Below are positions 5,913 through 12,901 of a DNA stretch of 14,698 nt, one piece after another. The DNA comes from Clostridia bacterium (GTDB lineage: Bacteria; Bacillota_A; Clostridia; Christensenellales; Aristaeellaceae), in assembly GCA_017509065.1 (NCBI GenBank), contig JAFWQM010000061.1:1-14698 (forward strand). Reading direction: 5' to 3'. How positions within the stretch are numbered: position 1 is the first letter of the stretch; each line of letters opens with the position of its first letter. Position numbers and translations under genes: made by a program. The notes under the pieces were generated by a model. The model was given only the letters and a program-made list of their open reading frames with translations, was not told where the DNA came from and ran no database searches.

Positions 5913-7361
5913 TTACAGCGGCAGGTTGCCGTGTTTTTTGGGCAGGTTCACGTCATGCTTGTTCGCCAGCACTTCCAGGGCGGCGATGATGTATTTGCGG
6001 GTTTCCTTGGGCTCGATCACGTCGTCCACCACGCCGGCCTTGGCGGCTTCCAGCGCGCCGTGCTTTCCGGCGTAGGCTTCTTCCAGCGCTTCCCGGCTTT
6101 CCCCGGCGTTCAGCTTATCGCCGTCCAGGGTCTGCACGGCGGCCTGCGCGGTCAGGGGCGCGATCACGGCGGTGGGCCAGGCGTACGCCACGTCGGCAAT
6201 CGCCTTGCCGCCCATAGCCACGTAGGCAGCGCCCACGGCGTTGCCGGTGAAGACGGCGACCTTGGGAGAAGTGGCTTCCGCGTAGGCGTAGATCAGTTCC
6301 GCGCCGCCGCGCAGCAGCGCGCCCTGATGGCCGGTCATCGGCACGGCCAGGCCGTCGGTGTTCACCAGGGACACGACAGGCAGGCCGAAGCAGTCGCACA
6401 GCCGCACGAAGCGGGCGGCCTTCCGGGCATCCTGGGAGGTGAACCGTCCGCCGTCCACCTTGTGGTCGTTGGCAACCAGGCCCACGGTGCGCCCGCCCAC
6501 ACGGCACAGCGCGGTATGGATGGCGGGGCCGTAGCCTTTGTAGAGCTCAACGGTCAGATTGCCGTCGGCAATTTCCGCCATCAGCGCGGCGGCCTCGTCG
6601 GGATCGTCGCAGGCCACCAGGCGGTTCAGGTCCTCGCCGTCCGCCAGGGGCGCGTCCTCCATATTGGAGGCGGGCAGCAGGTCGATCAGGGAGGTGATGA
6701 GGGCGAAGGCTTCGTCCTCGTTTTCGGCGGTCAGGGCCACGGCGCCCTGGGCGTCCATGGTTTCCGCGCCGAAGAGCTGCTGGGCGGTCTTGGCCCGGCC
6801 CTTTTCGCTGTTCATCACCTGGGCGGTGTGGAGGCGAATTTCGCCGGTCTTTTTGACCTGGATGTTGATGTCGCTCAGCTGGGTCATCATGGCGGCCAGG
6901 CCCGCGCAGGGGCCCACCACGCAGGTGATGATGGGGCACACGCCGGACAGCCGCGCCATGGCGCTGAGAATTTCAGCGTAAGCGGGCAGGGCGTTCATGC
7001 CTTCTTCCAGCTTCACGCCCGCGCTGTCCAGCAGCGCCACGAAGGGCGAGCCGGTCACCCGGGCCATGTTCAGGGTCTTGAGCATTTTTGCCGCCTGGGC
7101 GGTGGTCATCGCGCCGCCGCAGGAGGTGAAATCCTGGGCGAAGCAGTACACTGCCTGGCCGTTCACCGTGCCGCTCCCGGCCACGGCGTTGCCGCCCTGG
7201 CGCAGGGCGTCGATTTCCACGAAGCTGCCCGCGTCAAAGAGCTTGGCGGCGCGTTCCCGCGCGGTGCCCTTGCCCTCGGCGTGCTGCTTCGCCACGCGCT
7301 CCGCGTCGCCGGTCATCAGCGCCGCCTTTTCCGTTGCCAGAGCCTGCAATCTTTCAGACAT
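5913..7361 (-). CDS. Divergent carboxyl transferase, MmdA/12S-like
   Basis: This protein of about 482 residues has the two-half crotonase fold of acyl-CoA carboxyltransferases (MmdA, PCC beta, transcarboxylase 12S). Family landmarks include TARERAAKLFDAGSFVE near the N-terminus, the GPCAG motif at 150, KVDGGRF and ARKAARFVRLCD near 301-324, and AWPTA near 394. First in the operon, it should pass a carboxyl group between an acyl-CoA and the biotin carrier. Several glycine-rich active-site motifs depart from the usual family form: DSAGVK in place of DSGGAR, GPCAGL in place of GPCAGG, NTDG in place of DTPG, and GAAY in place of GGAY. The acyl-CoA substrate is therefore open. The start is ambiguous: ATG at 7361 or TTG at 7367 (GGGGG eight bases upstream of the TTG). 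Neither choice changes the domain. Confidence 0.85.
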   Translation of the reverse strand: MSERLQALATEKAALMTGDAERVAKQHAEGKGTARERAAKLFDAGSFVEIDALRQGGNAVAGSGTVNGQAVYCFAQDFTSCGGAMTTAQAAKMLKTLNMARVTGSPFVALLDSAGVKLEEGMNALPAYAEILSAMARLSGVCPIITCVVGPCAGLAAMMTQLSDINIQVKKTGEIRLHTAQVMNSEKGRAKTAQQLFGAETMDAQGAVALTAENEDEAFALITSLIDLLPASNMEDAPLADGEDLNRLVACDDPDEAAALMAEIADGNLTVELYKGYGPAIHTALCRVGGRTVGLVANDHKVDGGRFTSQDARKAARFVRLCDCFGLPVVSLVNTDGLAVPMTGHQGALLRGGAELIYAYAEATSPKVAVFTGNAVGAAYVAMGGKAIADVAYAWPTAVIAPLTAQAAVQTLDGDKLNAGESREALEEAYAGKHGALEAAKAGVVDDVIEPKETRKYIIAALEVLANKHDVNLPKKHGNLPL

Positions 7362-7675
7362 TTCCAATCACGTTTCCCCCATTCTCCTGTAATCTTGGTG
7401 ATGAAGGTTTTGAAATGAATATTTCATGGCTAATCCTTGCGCTTTTTTTCCGATAAATACATATCGCAGAAGAAGCAAAAAGGAAAGCCTCAACCTAACC
7501 CAATTTCTCCTATTCTCCATAAATCGCCCTTTTCCTGCCGGGAGGGAGAAATATTTTCCCTATCGGACAAGAATTCCTCTGTAATAAAATCTTCATACTT
7601 TTTTAGATTCATTTAAGCTTCGTGTGATACGATGGCTTTGCCGAAAGGGAAAAAGGCAGAACAGGAGGCAATTTT
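7362..7675. promoter_or_regulatory. Divergent intergenic region with weak promoter and operator candidates
   Basis: This AT-rich, gene-free stretch separates the decarboxylase operon from the glycosidase operon and must hold promoters for both. An extended -10 (TGATACGAT, -10 hexamer at 7628-7633) lies about 43 bases before the plus-strand gene, without a convincing -35. Two short palindromes are visible: ATGAATATTTCAT at 7415-7427 and CGATA/TATCG at 7451-7466. They are placed where a regulator of the decarboxylase operon could bind. No clear minus-strand promoter was recognised. Confidence 0.4.
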
Positions 7676-8836
7676 ATGAAAACAAGCAAGCATCGGGTCA
7701 TCCGAAATGTATTGATTGACATTGTATTATGCGGTGTGGCGCTGGTGGTGTTCGCGCTGTTCCATCACGTGCTGCCCCGGGAGCAGCAGAGCGTGGGCAT
7801 TGTGATCCCGAATCCCTATAAAACAGAAACGCAGGGAGAAGGAAGCAGCCTTGCCCTGCCGGAGGGTACGGTGCTGCTGGCGTCCGGCGGCGCGAGCGAC
7901 AGCGGCCTGGACCTGACCGTCGCCCGGAACAATCGCACACAGAATAATAACACAGGCTGGGGCGGACGCGGCGGCAAAAACAGCATGAACGGCATGAGCG
8001 GCAAGGGCGGCAGCGCCCTGACCGACAGCGGCGACGAAGTGCTGGCAGAGGAAGACGATACGCCCATCGCTGACAAGTTTGCCGATAAATACACCGACAC
8101 CGTGGTGGTGACGGAAAACAGCTATTCCAGCCCGGACATTTCCATCACAGTCACCGAGGAAACCGCCGCGGGCGGGCGCATCATCTACTACTTAGCGGAC
8201 ATTTACGTGCGGGACATCACCTGCTTCCAGTCCGCGCTGGCCCGGGGCACCTACGGCAGCGGCTACCGCGACAGCATTTCCGACATGGCGGCTCTGAGCA
8301 ACGCGCTGGTGGCCATCAACGGCGACTACTACGGCAACACCAAGGAGGGCGTGGTCATCCGCAACGGCGTGATCTACCGCGCCAACCGCACCGACTGCGA
8401 TGTGTGCGTACTGTACTACGACGGGCGCATGGAAGTGATGCCCGGCAGCGCGTTCGACGTGCAGGCTGCAATTGAGAACGGCGCCTGGCAGGCTTGGACG
8501 TTCGGCCCCGCATTGCTCGACACCGACGGCAGCGTGCTCACCAGCTTTGCCAGCACAGGCCGCATTATCTCCGCCAATCCCCGCACCGCCATCGGCTACT
8601 ACGAGCCGGGCCATTACTGCATGGTCGTGGTGGATGGGCGCGGCGAATCCGCGGGCATTACATTGCCCGACCTGTCCCAGCTCTTCTATGACCTGGGCTG
8701 CACGGCCGCCTATAACCTGGACGGGGGCAATTCCTCCATCATGGTCTGGCAGGACGCGGTCATCAACGACCCCTCCGGCGGCGGCCGGGAGAGCAGCGAC
8801 GCGCTGCTGATCGCGGAGGTGAACCGCTATGAGTAA
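7676..8836 (+). CDS. Membrane-anchored phosphodiester glycosidase (NAGPA domain)
   Basis: This 386-residue protein has an N-terminal membrane helix (about residues 11-31) preceded by basic residues, so it is probably anchored with the enzyme outside. Residues 85-125 form a Gly/Asn/Ser-rich linker. The C-terminal half is a NAGPA (phosphodiester N-acetylglucosaminidase, DUF2233-type) domain. Its landmarks are AINGDYYG near 213, FGPALL near 276, NPRTAIGY at 301-308, VVVDGRG near 317, NLDGGNSS at 347-354 and RESSDALL at 371. Bacterial members are thought to cleave sugar-1-phosphodiester links in cell-surface or exopolymer glycans; the substrate here is unknown. AGGAGG is seven bases before the ATG. 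The stop overlaps the next gene by eight bases, so the two are translationally coupled. Confidence 0.9.
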   Translation: MKTSKHRVIRNVLIDIVLCGVALVVFALFHHVLPREQQSVGIVIPNPYKTETQGEGSSLALPEGTVLLASGGASDSGLDLTVARNNRTQNNNTGWGGRGGKNSMNGMSGKGGSALTDSGDEVLAEEDDTPIADKFADKYTDTVVVTENSYSSPDISITVTEETAAGGRIIYYLADIYVRDITCFQSALARGTYGSGYRDSISDMAALSNALVAINGDYYGNTKEGVVIRNGVIYRANRTDCDVCVLYYDGRMEVMPGSAFDVQAAIENGAWQAWTFGPALLDTDGSVLTSFASTGRIISANPRTAIGYYEPGHYCMVVVDGRGESAGITLPDLSQLFYDLGCTAAYNLDGGNSSIMVWQDAVINDPSGGGRESSDALLIAEVNRYE

Positions 8837-9029
8837 GCTCCACGCTGTCCTGCGCCATACGACCGTCATTCTTTCCTTTATATTCATCGTGTTCCTGGTG
8901 CTCGACCAGTTCAACCCCATGATGAACTTCATCGACAACGATATTTCACGTTGGCTGCTGGCCGCCCTGTGCGTGAGCGGCATCGGTCAGAGTGTCCTTG
9001 GCTGGGCGCTGAACGGCAAGGAGGAATGA
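8829..9029 (+). CDS. Small two-helix membrane protein
   Basis: This 66-residue protein has two hydrophobic segments (about residues 10-28 and 42-61) joined by an Asp/Asn-containing loop, and an acidic tail GKEE. I do not recognise a family. The start ATG lies inside the end of the glycosidase gene (8-base overlap), with GGAGG ten bases upstream, which strongly supports a real, coupled gene. It is probably a partner or membrane scaffold of the glycosidase. Confidence 0.75.
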   Translation: MSKLHAVLRHTTVILSFIFIVFLVLDQFNPMMNFIDNDISRWLLAALCVSGIGQSVLGWALNGKEE

Positions 9030-9032
9030 GCC

Positions 9033-9113
9033 GTGGAACCCAAACCTGCTGTATCCGCGCTCTGCGCATGCCTGATTATCTTTGTTTCCATGACGCTGCG
9101 ATTTGTGCTTTGA
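9033..9113 (+). CDS. Putative 26-residue single-helix membrane peptide
   Basis: A GTG start lies eight bases after GGAGG and three bases beyond the stop of the 66-residue protein. The product begins MEPKPAVSAL and continues as a hydrophobic helix, ending LRFVL, with two cysteines in the helix. The ribosome site, tight spacing and position before the operon's terminator support translation. The small size means the case rests on context only, and no family is recognised. Confidence 0.5.
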   Translation: MEPKPAVSALCACLIIFVSMTLRFVL

Positions 9114-9140
9114 TACACGATTTAGCGCTTTTTCAACGAT

Positions 9141-9186
9141 AAGAGCCGGGAGCAAAATGAGCTCTCCCGACTCTTTCCTCTTTTTG
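9141..9186 (+). terminator. Rho-independent terminator of the glycosidase operon
   Basis: A 12-bp stem (AAGAGCCGGGAG with CTCCCGACTCTT, one mismatch) and an 11-base loop are followed by TCCTCTTTTTG. It ends the 7676-9113 transcription unit and insulates the next gene's promoter. Confidence 0.85.
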
Positions 9187-9218
9187 TTTGTTCCATATTT
9201 TATGACCGCTGTTCGGCG

Positions 9219-9247
9219 TTGACTTCCTTTCCGCGCCGCATTATAAT
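9219..9247 (+). promoter_or_regulatory. Strong housekeeping-type promoter for the PLP enzyme
   Basis: TTGACT (9219-9224) and a perfect TATAAT (9242-9247) are 17 bases apart. The -10 lies 36 bases before the start codon. This is one of the clearest promoters in the window. Confidence 0.88.
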
Positions 9248-9283
9248 GAAAGCAGGGGAAAACCGGAAGATGACGGAGAGAGG

Positions 9284-10237
9284 ATGAAAGACATGAAACA
9301 GCTGAACAATTTTCCGAGAGTCGCGCTCGGTATTTTTCCGACGCCGGTTCAGAAGCTGGAAAATATCAGTAAAGAACTGAATACCAATGTATATATCAAG
9401 CGGGATGATCTTACCGGGATCGGCCTTGGCGGCAACAAAGTCAGAAAACTGGAATTCCTTCTGGCGGACGCCAAACAAAAAGGCGCCCAGGTTGTCTTTA
9501 CCACCGGCGGCGCACAGTCCAATCACGCCATGCTCACCGCGGCGGCGGCGGGAAAGCTTGGCATGAAGCCGATCCTCATTCTGAAAAAGCGCGGGGTGAC
9601 GGAACGCCTGGGCAACCAGCTGCTGGAACATCTGATGGGCACGGAAGTTATCTTTATGGATACGGACGACTATGCGGATATCTATCAGGAGATGGACAGG
9701 ATCGGAACCCGCCTCGGCGTTCCGTATTACAAAATCCCCTGCGGCGGCTCCAACGCGCTGGGATCGCTTGGCTATGTGGACTGCGCCCGGGAGATCAGCG
9801 GCCAGGGCATTCATTTTGATCACCTGATCTGCGCCGAAGGCAGCGGCGGAACAATGGCGGGCCTGGCGCTCGGGGCGAAGCTGTTCCTTCCTGGAACAAA
9901 GGTTCATGGCATGATGGTGGATACCGACCCGTTCGATCAGATCACGCCTGCCCTGATGCGGGAGGCGGCGGCGCTTCTGGAAACCGACGTCGAAATCAGC
10001 GCGGAAGACTATCATCTCGTGGATATGTGCGGCCCGGGCTATGCTGTTCCTTCCAGGGAAGGAAACGCCGCGATCTCTCTGATGGCGGAAAAGGAAGGCC
10101 TGTTCCTTGACCCGGTATACACCGGAAAAGCGTTTGCCGGTCTTTTGAAGATGGCGAAGGAAGGCGCGTTCCGGGAGATAGAGAATGTTCTGTTCCTGCA
10201 TTCCGGCGGGGCTGGAGGCCTGTTCGCCGTGCTGTGA
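9284..10237 (+). CDS. PLP enzyme of the D-cysteine desulfhydrase / ACC deaminase family
   Basis: This 317-residue fold-type II PLP enzyme should release ammonia (and possibly sulfide) from a small amino acid such as D-cysteine, or open the ring of 1-aminocyclopropane-1-carboxylate. The PLP-binding lysine is K52 in GLGGNKVRKLEFL. GGAQSN at 75-80 supplies the serine that serves as nucleophile in ACC deaminase. The phosphate-binding loop is EGSGGTMAG (185-193). The C-terminal motif reads LHSGGAGGLF near 305-314. Length and motifs fit the family well; the motifs alone do not separate D-cysteine desulfhydrase, ACC deaminase and L-cysteate lyase. It has its own promoter and converges on the kinase gene 29 bases away. 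A second ATG at 9293 is better spaced from AGAGG and could be the true start. Confidence 0.9.
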   Translation: MKDMKQLNNFPRVALGIFPTPVQKLENISKELNTNVYIKRDDLTGIGLGGNKVRKLEFLLADAKQKGAQVVFTTGGAQSNHAMLTAAAAGKLGMKPILILKKRGVTERLGNQLLEHLMGTEVIFMDTDDYADIYQEMDRIGTRLGVPYYKIPCGGSNALGSLGYVDCAREISGQGIHFDHLICAEGSGGTMAGLALGAKLFLPGTKVHGMMVDTDPFDQITPALMREAAALLETDVEISAEDYHLVDMCGPGYAVPSREGNAAISLMAEKEGLFLDPVYTGKAFAGLLKMAKEGAFREIENVLFLHSGGAGGLFAVL

Positions 10238-10266
10238 TCAATTTTTTCAGCCATTGACCGCTACAA

Positions 10267-11019
10267 TCACAAGAGGCTCTCATCCAAATGATAATCCCCG
10301 TCTGCATCAATGCTCAGCCGAACGTCTGCGGGCATGGTTTTTTCCAGGCACAGCCTGACGTTTGGCATATCGCTGAAATCAACAAACCTGACGGCCGCCT
10401 CCCTGTCCACGCCCGTTTTGACGCGCCTGTCAATCAGGCGGGCGCGCAGCATATCTTCCTCTGCCCGTACAGAAACACGGCAGTCCGCGTACGCGGACAA
10501 ATCACGCCAGCCGTCCTCATTTAGCAACAGATAGTTTCCTTCCAGCAGAACGATGTCATGGTCGACCGTCACGGCGTTTTCCACGGGATTATGCAGCAGC
10601 CGGTCATAGACCGGCCAGCCGCAGACAGCGCCGGAAGCCGCTTTTCTGACGCTCTCCGTCAGGCGCTCCAAATCAAAGGTGATGGGAGCGCCTTTAATTT
10701 CAACCATGGAAACGTTCCTTCCGTCCCGCTCGACGAAATGGCTTTTCAGGTATTCCTGCCTTCTGTGAAAGCCGTCCATACCGATGGTCTGAATATCGGA
10801 AAGCGAACTGTCCTCACGGGACAGTTTTTCCAAAAAGCTCAGAAGCGTGCTTTTTCCTGCGCCGGGCGGCGCGGCCAGCATGATAAGGATCCTGCTTCCC
10901 TTTTCTCTTTGCAGCTCTGTGAGCTTTTTCAGCAAAGGCAGAAAAATGCCCTGGACCGCGCGCTCGGTATATTGCGCGCAGACTTCAATCCCATTGATCG
11001 TTACTTTGTATTCAATCAT
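10267..11019 (-). CDS. P-loop kinase of the uridine kinase / PRK / pantothenate kinase superfamily
   Basis: This 250-residue cytoplasmic kinase has a Walker A motif PPGAGKST at 51-58, MDGFH at 81-85 (substrate/metal region of this superfamily), PVYDR near 136-140, and a Walker B-like VLLEGNYLLL near 157-166. A lid segment RLIDRRVKTG follows near 194-203. The pattern is typical of nucleoside/nucleotide kinase family proteins related to uridine kinase and to sugar kinases of the FrcK type. The phosphorylated substrate (sugar, nucleoside or vitamin) is not evident. The frame can run up to 11121, but the ATG at 11019 is chosen: AGAGG lies six bases upstream, and the longer frame would cover the promoter at 11093-11121. 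It appears to be transcribed alone. Confidence 0.87.
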   Translation of the reverse strand: MIEYKVTINGIEVCAQYTERAVQGIFLPLLKKLTELQREKGSRILIMLAAPPGAGKSTLLSFLEKLSREDSSLSDIQTIGMDGFHRRQEYLKSHFVERDGRNVSMVEIKGAPITFDLERLTESVRKAASGAVCGWPVYDRLLHNPVENAVTVDHDIVLLEGNYLLLNEDGWRDLSAYADCRVSVRAEEDMLRARLIDRRVKTGVDREAAVRFVDFSDMPNVRLCLEKTMPADVRLSIDADGDYHLDESLL

Positions 11020-11092
11020 GCCGAACCTCTGTTTCTCCGTCTGAGATCCTGTTGCCGACGGCGATGCTCCCGCAGCCAATGCTTTGATCTGT

Positions 11093-11121
11093 ATTATACC
11101 AAATCGAGCAGTCGGACGCAA
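11093..11121 (-). promoter_or_regulatory. Promoter of the P-loop kinase gene
   Basis: On the minus strand TTGCGT (11116-11121) and a perfect TATAAT (11093-11098, with an upstream TGG extension) are separated by 17 bases. The -10 lies about 75 bases before the ATG, leaving a moderate leader. Confidence 0.75.
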
Positions 11122-11193
11122 TGAGTCCGGCGGACAATTTCAACAGTTGAATGATATGATGTTTCCATTCAGCAATACATAATCCAACAAAGG

Positions 11194-11258
11194 GAACGCT
11201 GGGCGCTCCGCGCGCCCAGACCTGGGGCAAGGGATTTCATCCCTTGCCCCAGCGTAAC
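11194..11258. repeat. Dispersed double-hairpin repeat, copy B (complete unit)
   Basis: The outer ends ACGCTGGG (11196-11203) and CCCAGCGT (11248-11255) are inverted repeats. Between them are two hairpins: CTGGGCGC/GCGCCCAG (11199-11219), and a perfect 12-bp stem with TTC loop (11224-11250, GGGGCAAGGGAT and its complement). It lies between the divergent kinase and acetyltransferase genes. The first 28 bases from ACGCTGGG are the same as in copy C at 14416. Confidence 0.85.
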
Positions 11259-11318
11259 CTCCTGCAATTGACCTTGATACCTGAATGATGACGGTATGTT
11301 TGGACAATCGCGGCAGGC

Positions 11319-11347
11319 TTGCCACCCGGCGGTTCCTATGCTATAAT
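11319..11347 (+). promoter_or_regulatory. Promoter of the acetyltransferase-glycosylase pair
   Basis: TTGCCA (11319-11324) and TATAAT (11342-11347) are 17 bases apart, with the -10 about 30 bases before the acetyltransferase ATG. Confidence 0.8.
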
Positions 11348-11377
11348 CTCAGATAGACAAACGGCAGGAGGCTCAGA

Positions 11378-11971
11378 ATGCTTTCATTTTCAATCGAATC
11401 GCTTTCTCTTTCCCAGGTACGGACGCTTTACGGGGGACGTATGAGGGAAGACTTTCCCCCGGCTGAGCTGAAAGCGCTGGCGCTGATCGAACAGGCGCTG
11501 GAGCGTCAGCAATACGTCTGTTACGGAGCAGTGGACGGGGAGGAGATTCTGGCCTACGCCTATTTTGCGATGCTGAAAGAGCAGGGCAGGCCTTACGCGC
11601 TGTTCGATTACTTTGCCGTGAAAAAAGAACTGCGCGACCAGGGCGTGGGAAGCCGCTTTCTGCAGGCGCTGATCGCAGGGCCGCTGCGGGAAATGGACTG
11701 CGTGCTGCTGGAGGTGGACGATCCCGCTTGCGCAGAGACGCCGGAGGAAGCGGATATCCGCAATCGCCGCCTGGCGTTTTACCTGCGGAACGGTCTCCGG
11801 GATGCGGATGTGAAAGCTACGGTCTTCGGCGTGCAGTTCAAAATCCTCACCCTGCCTGTGAGCGACGCCGTTCCCCGGAATGAAGTCAGGCGGAAGTACG
11901 CCGCACTGTACCGCGCGCTCCTGCCCCGCAGGCTGTTTGAAGCCAATGTTTTCATTCACGCGGACGATTGA
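11378..11971 (+). CDS. GNAT-family N-acetyltransferase
   Basis: This 197-residue protein should transfer an acetyl group from acetyl-CoA to an unknown amine. The acetyl-CoA-binding motif A is visible at 80-97 (AVKKELRDQGVGSRFLQA, with the R/Q-x-x-G-x-G/S pattern at 86-92), preceded by the beta strand YALFDYFAV. A typical motif-B region FYLRNGL is at 134-140. The C-terminal 40 residues are basic and specific to this protein. AGGAGG lies six bases before the ATG. The DNA glycosylase gene begins nine bases after the stop, so the two form an operon. GNAT sequence alone does not reveal the substrate. Confidence 0.88.
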   Translation: MLSFSIESLSLSQVRTLYGGRMREDFPPAELKALALIEQALERQQYVCYGAVDGEEILAYAYFAMLKEQGRPYALFDYFAVKKELRDQGVGSRFLQALIAGPLREMDCVLLEVDDPACAETPEEADIRNRRLAFYLRNGLRDADVKATVFGVQFKILTLPVSDAVPRNEVRRKYAALYRALLPRRLFEANVFIHADD

Positions 11972-11980
11972 GGAGCGGCC

Positions 11981-12820
11981 ATGATCGTACAAAAGACGGC
12001 CTGCCTGGACCTTGCGGCGATCGCCGACAGCGGGCAGTGCTTCCGCTGGAAGCGGGAGGGGGAAGGATACCGCGTCATCGCGCTGGGAAAAGTGCTGCAC
12101 GCGTGGCAGAAACCCGGGAAGGACGCGCTGTATCTGGACTGTTCCCAGCAGGATTTTGATTCCGTCTGGAAAAACTATCTTGACTTGGATACGGATTACC
12201 CGTCCATTATCGCCGCTGTTCCGCCTGAGGACGTCTATCTCCGCGCGGCGGCGGAGTACGGGCAGGGGATCCGCATCCTGCGGCAGGAGCCGTGGGAAAC
12301 GCTGATCACCTTCATCCTCTCCCAGCGAAAGAATATCCCCGCGATCAAGCAGGCTGTGGAAAAGCTTTGCGCCGCGGCGGGGCAGGTGATCGGCGAGGAA
12401 AACGGCGAACCGCTTTTCGCGTTTCCAACGCCTTCGGAGATTCTGGGGATAGGCCTGGAACGCCTGCAATCCTGCGGCCTGGGTTACCGCGCGCCGTACA
12501 TTTATCAGACTGCCGAGGCGTTCTTTCAGGGCACATTCTGTATCCATGACCTGGAAGCCCTGGACGATGAAGCGCTGTTCGAAGCGCTCTGCTCCCTGTA
12601 CGGTGTGGGCCGCAAAATCGCCCATTGCGCCATGCTGTTTGGTTTTCACCGGATGAACGCTTTCCCCGTGGATGTGTGGATGGACAGGGTATGGAAAAAC
12701 CGTTACCCGGACGGTATCCCCATTGCGCGCTACGCTCCCTGGGCCGGCGTGATGCAGCAGTACATGTTCGCGTATGAACGGTATCTCGCGGGCCGCGGCA
12801 CGTGGAAACAGACGGTTTGA
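11981..12820 (+). CDS. ogg: OGG-type 8-oxoguanine DNA glycosylase (HhH-GPD)
   Basis: This 279-residue base-excision repair enzyme should remove 8-oxoguanine (or possibly alkylated bases) from DNA and nick the abasic site. The OGG N-terminal domain motif SGQCFRW is at 17-23. The helix-hairpin-helix is LYGVGRKIAHCAMLF at 206-220, where K212 corresponds to the catalytic lysine of OGG1 (K249). The conserved catalytic aspartate is D231 in PVDVW. The N-terminal domain plus catalytic lysine favour OGG over AlkA, which lacks the lysine. GAGGAG is five bases upstream of the ATG. It follows the acetyltransferase by nine bases. Confidence 0.92.
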   Translation: MIVQKTACLDLAAIADSGQCFRWKREGEGYRVIALGKVLHAWQKPGKDALYLDCSQQDFDSVWKNYLDLDTDYPSIIAAVPPEDVYLRAAAEYGQGIRILRQEPWETLITFILSQRKNIPAIKQAVEKLCAAAGQVIGEENGEPLFAFPTPSEILGIGLERLQSCGLGYRAPYIYQTAEAFFQGTFCIHDLEALDDEALFEALCSLYGVGRKIAHCAMLFGFHRMNAFPVDVWMDRVWKNRYPDGIPIARYAPWAGVMQQYMFAYERYLAGRGTWKQTV

Positions 12821-12901
12821 CATCGGGTAGTATCATGACAAAAGAACAGCCATAATCAGGAATCAACGGCGGAAAATTTTCGCCGGGAATGGAGAACAGG
12901 C

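Noticed and set aside
7373..7387. Four-codon frame ATG-GGG-GAA-ACG-TGA after CAGGAG, just upstream of the MmdA-like start
   Set aside because: Too short to support as a leader peptide, with no attenuator-like structure seen around it.
1545..7531. Shared 14-mer CCATAAATCGCCCT near 1545 (IS promoter) and near 7517 (intergenic)
   Set aside because: About one exact 14-mer match is expected by chance in a window of this size, and the surroundings do not align.
10238..10266. Terminator in the 29-base convergent gap between the PLP enzyme and the kinase
   Set aside because: There is a T-run but only a weak GTGAT/ATCAC pairing; no usable GC stem is present.
12821..12901. Promoter for the GH28 gene (TTGACA near 12817, CATAAT near 12852)
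   Set aside because: The two boxes are too far apart, and no other -35 pairs well with CATAAT; read-through from the glycosylase gene is as likely.
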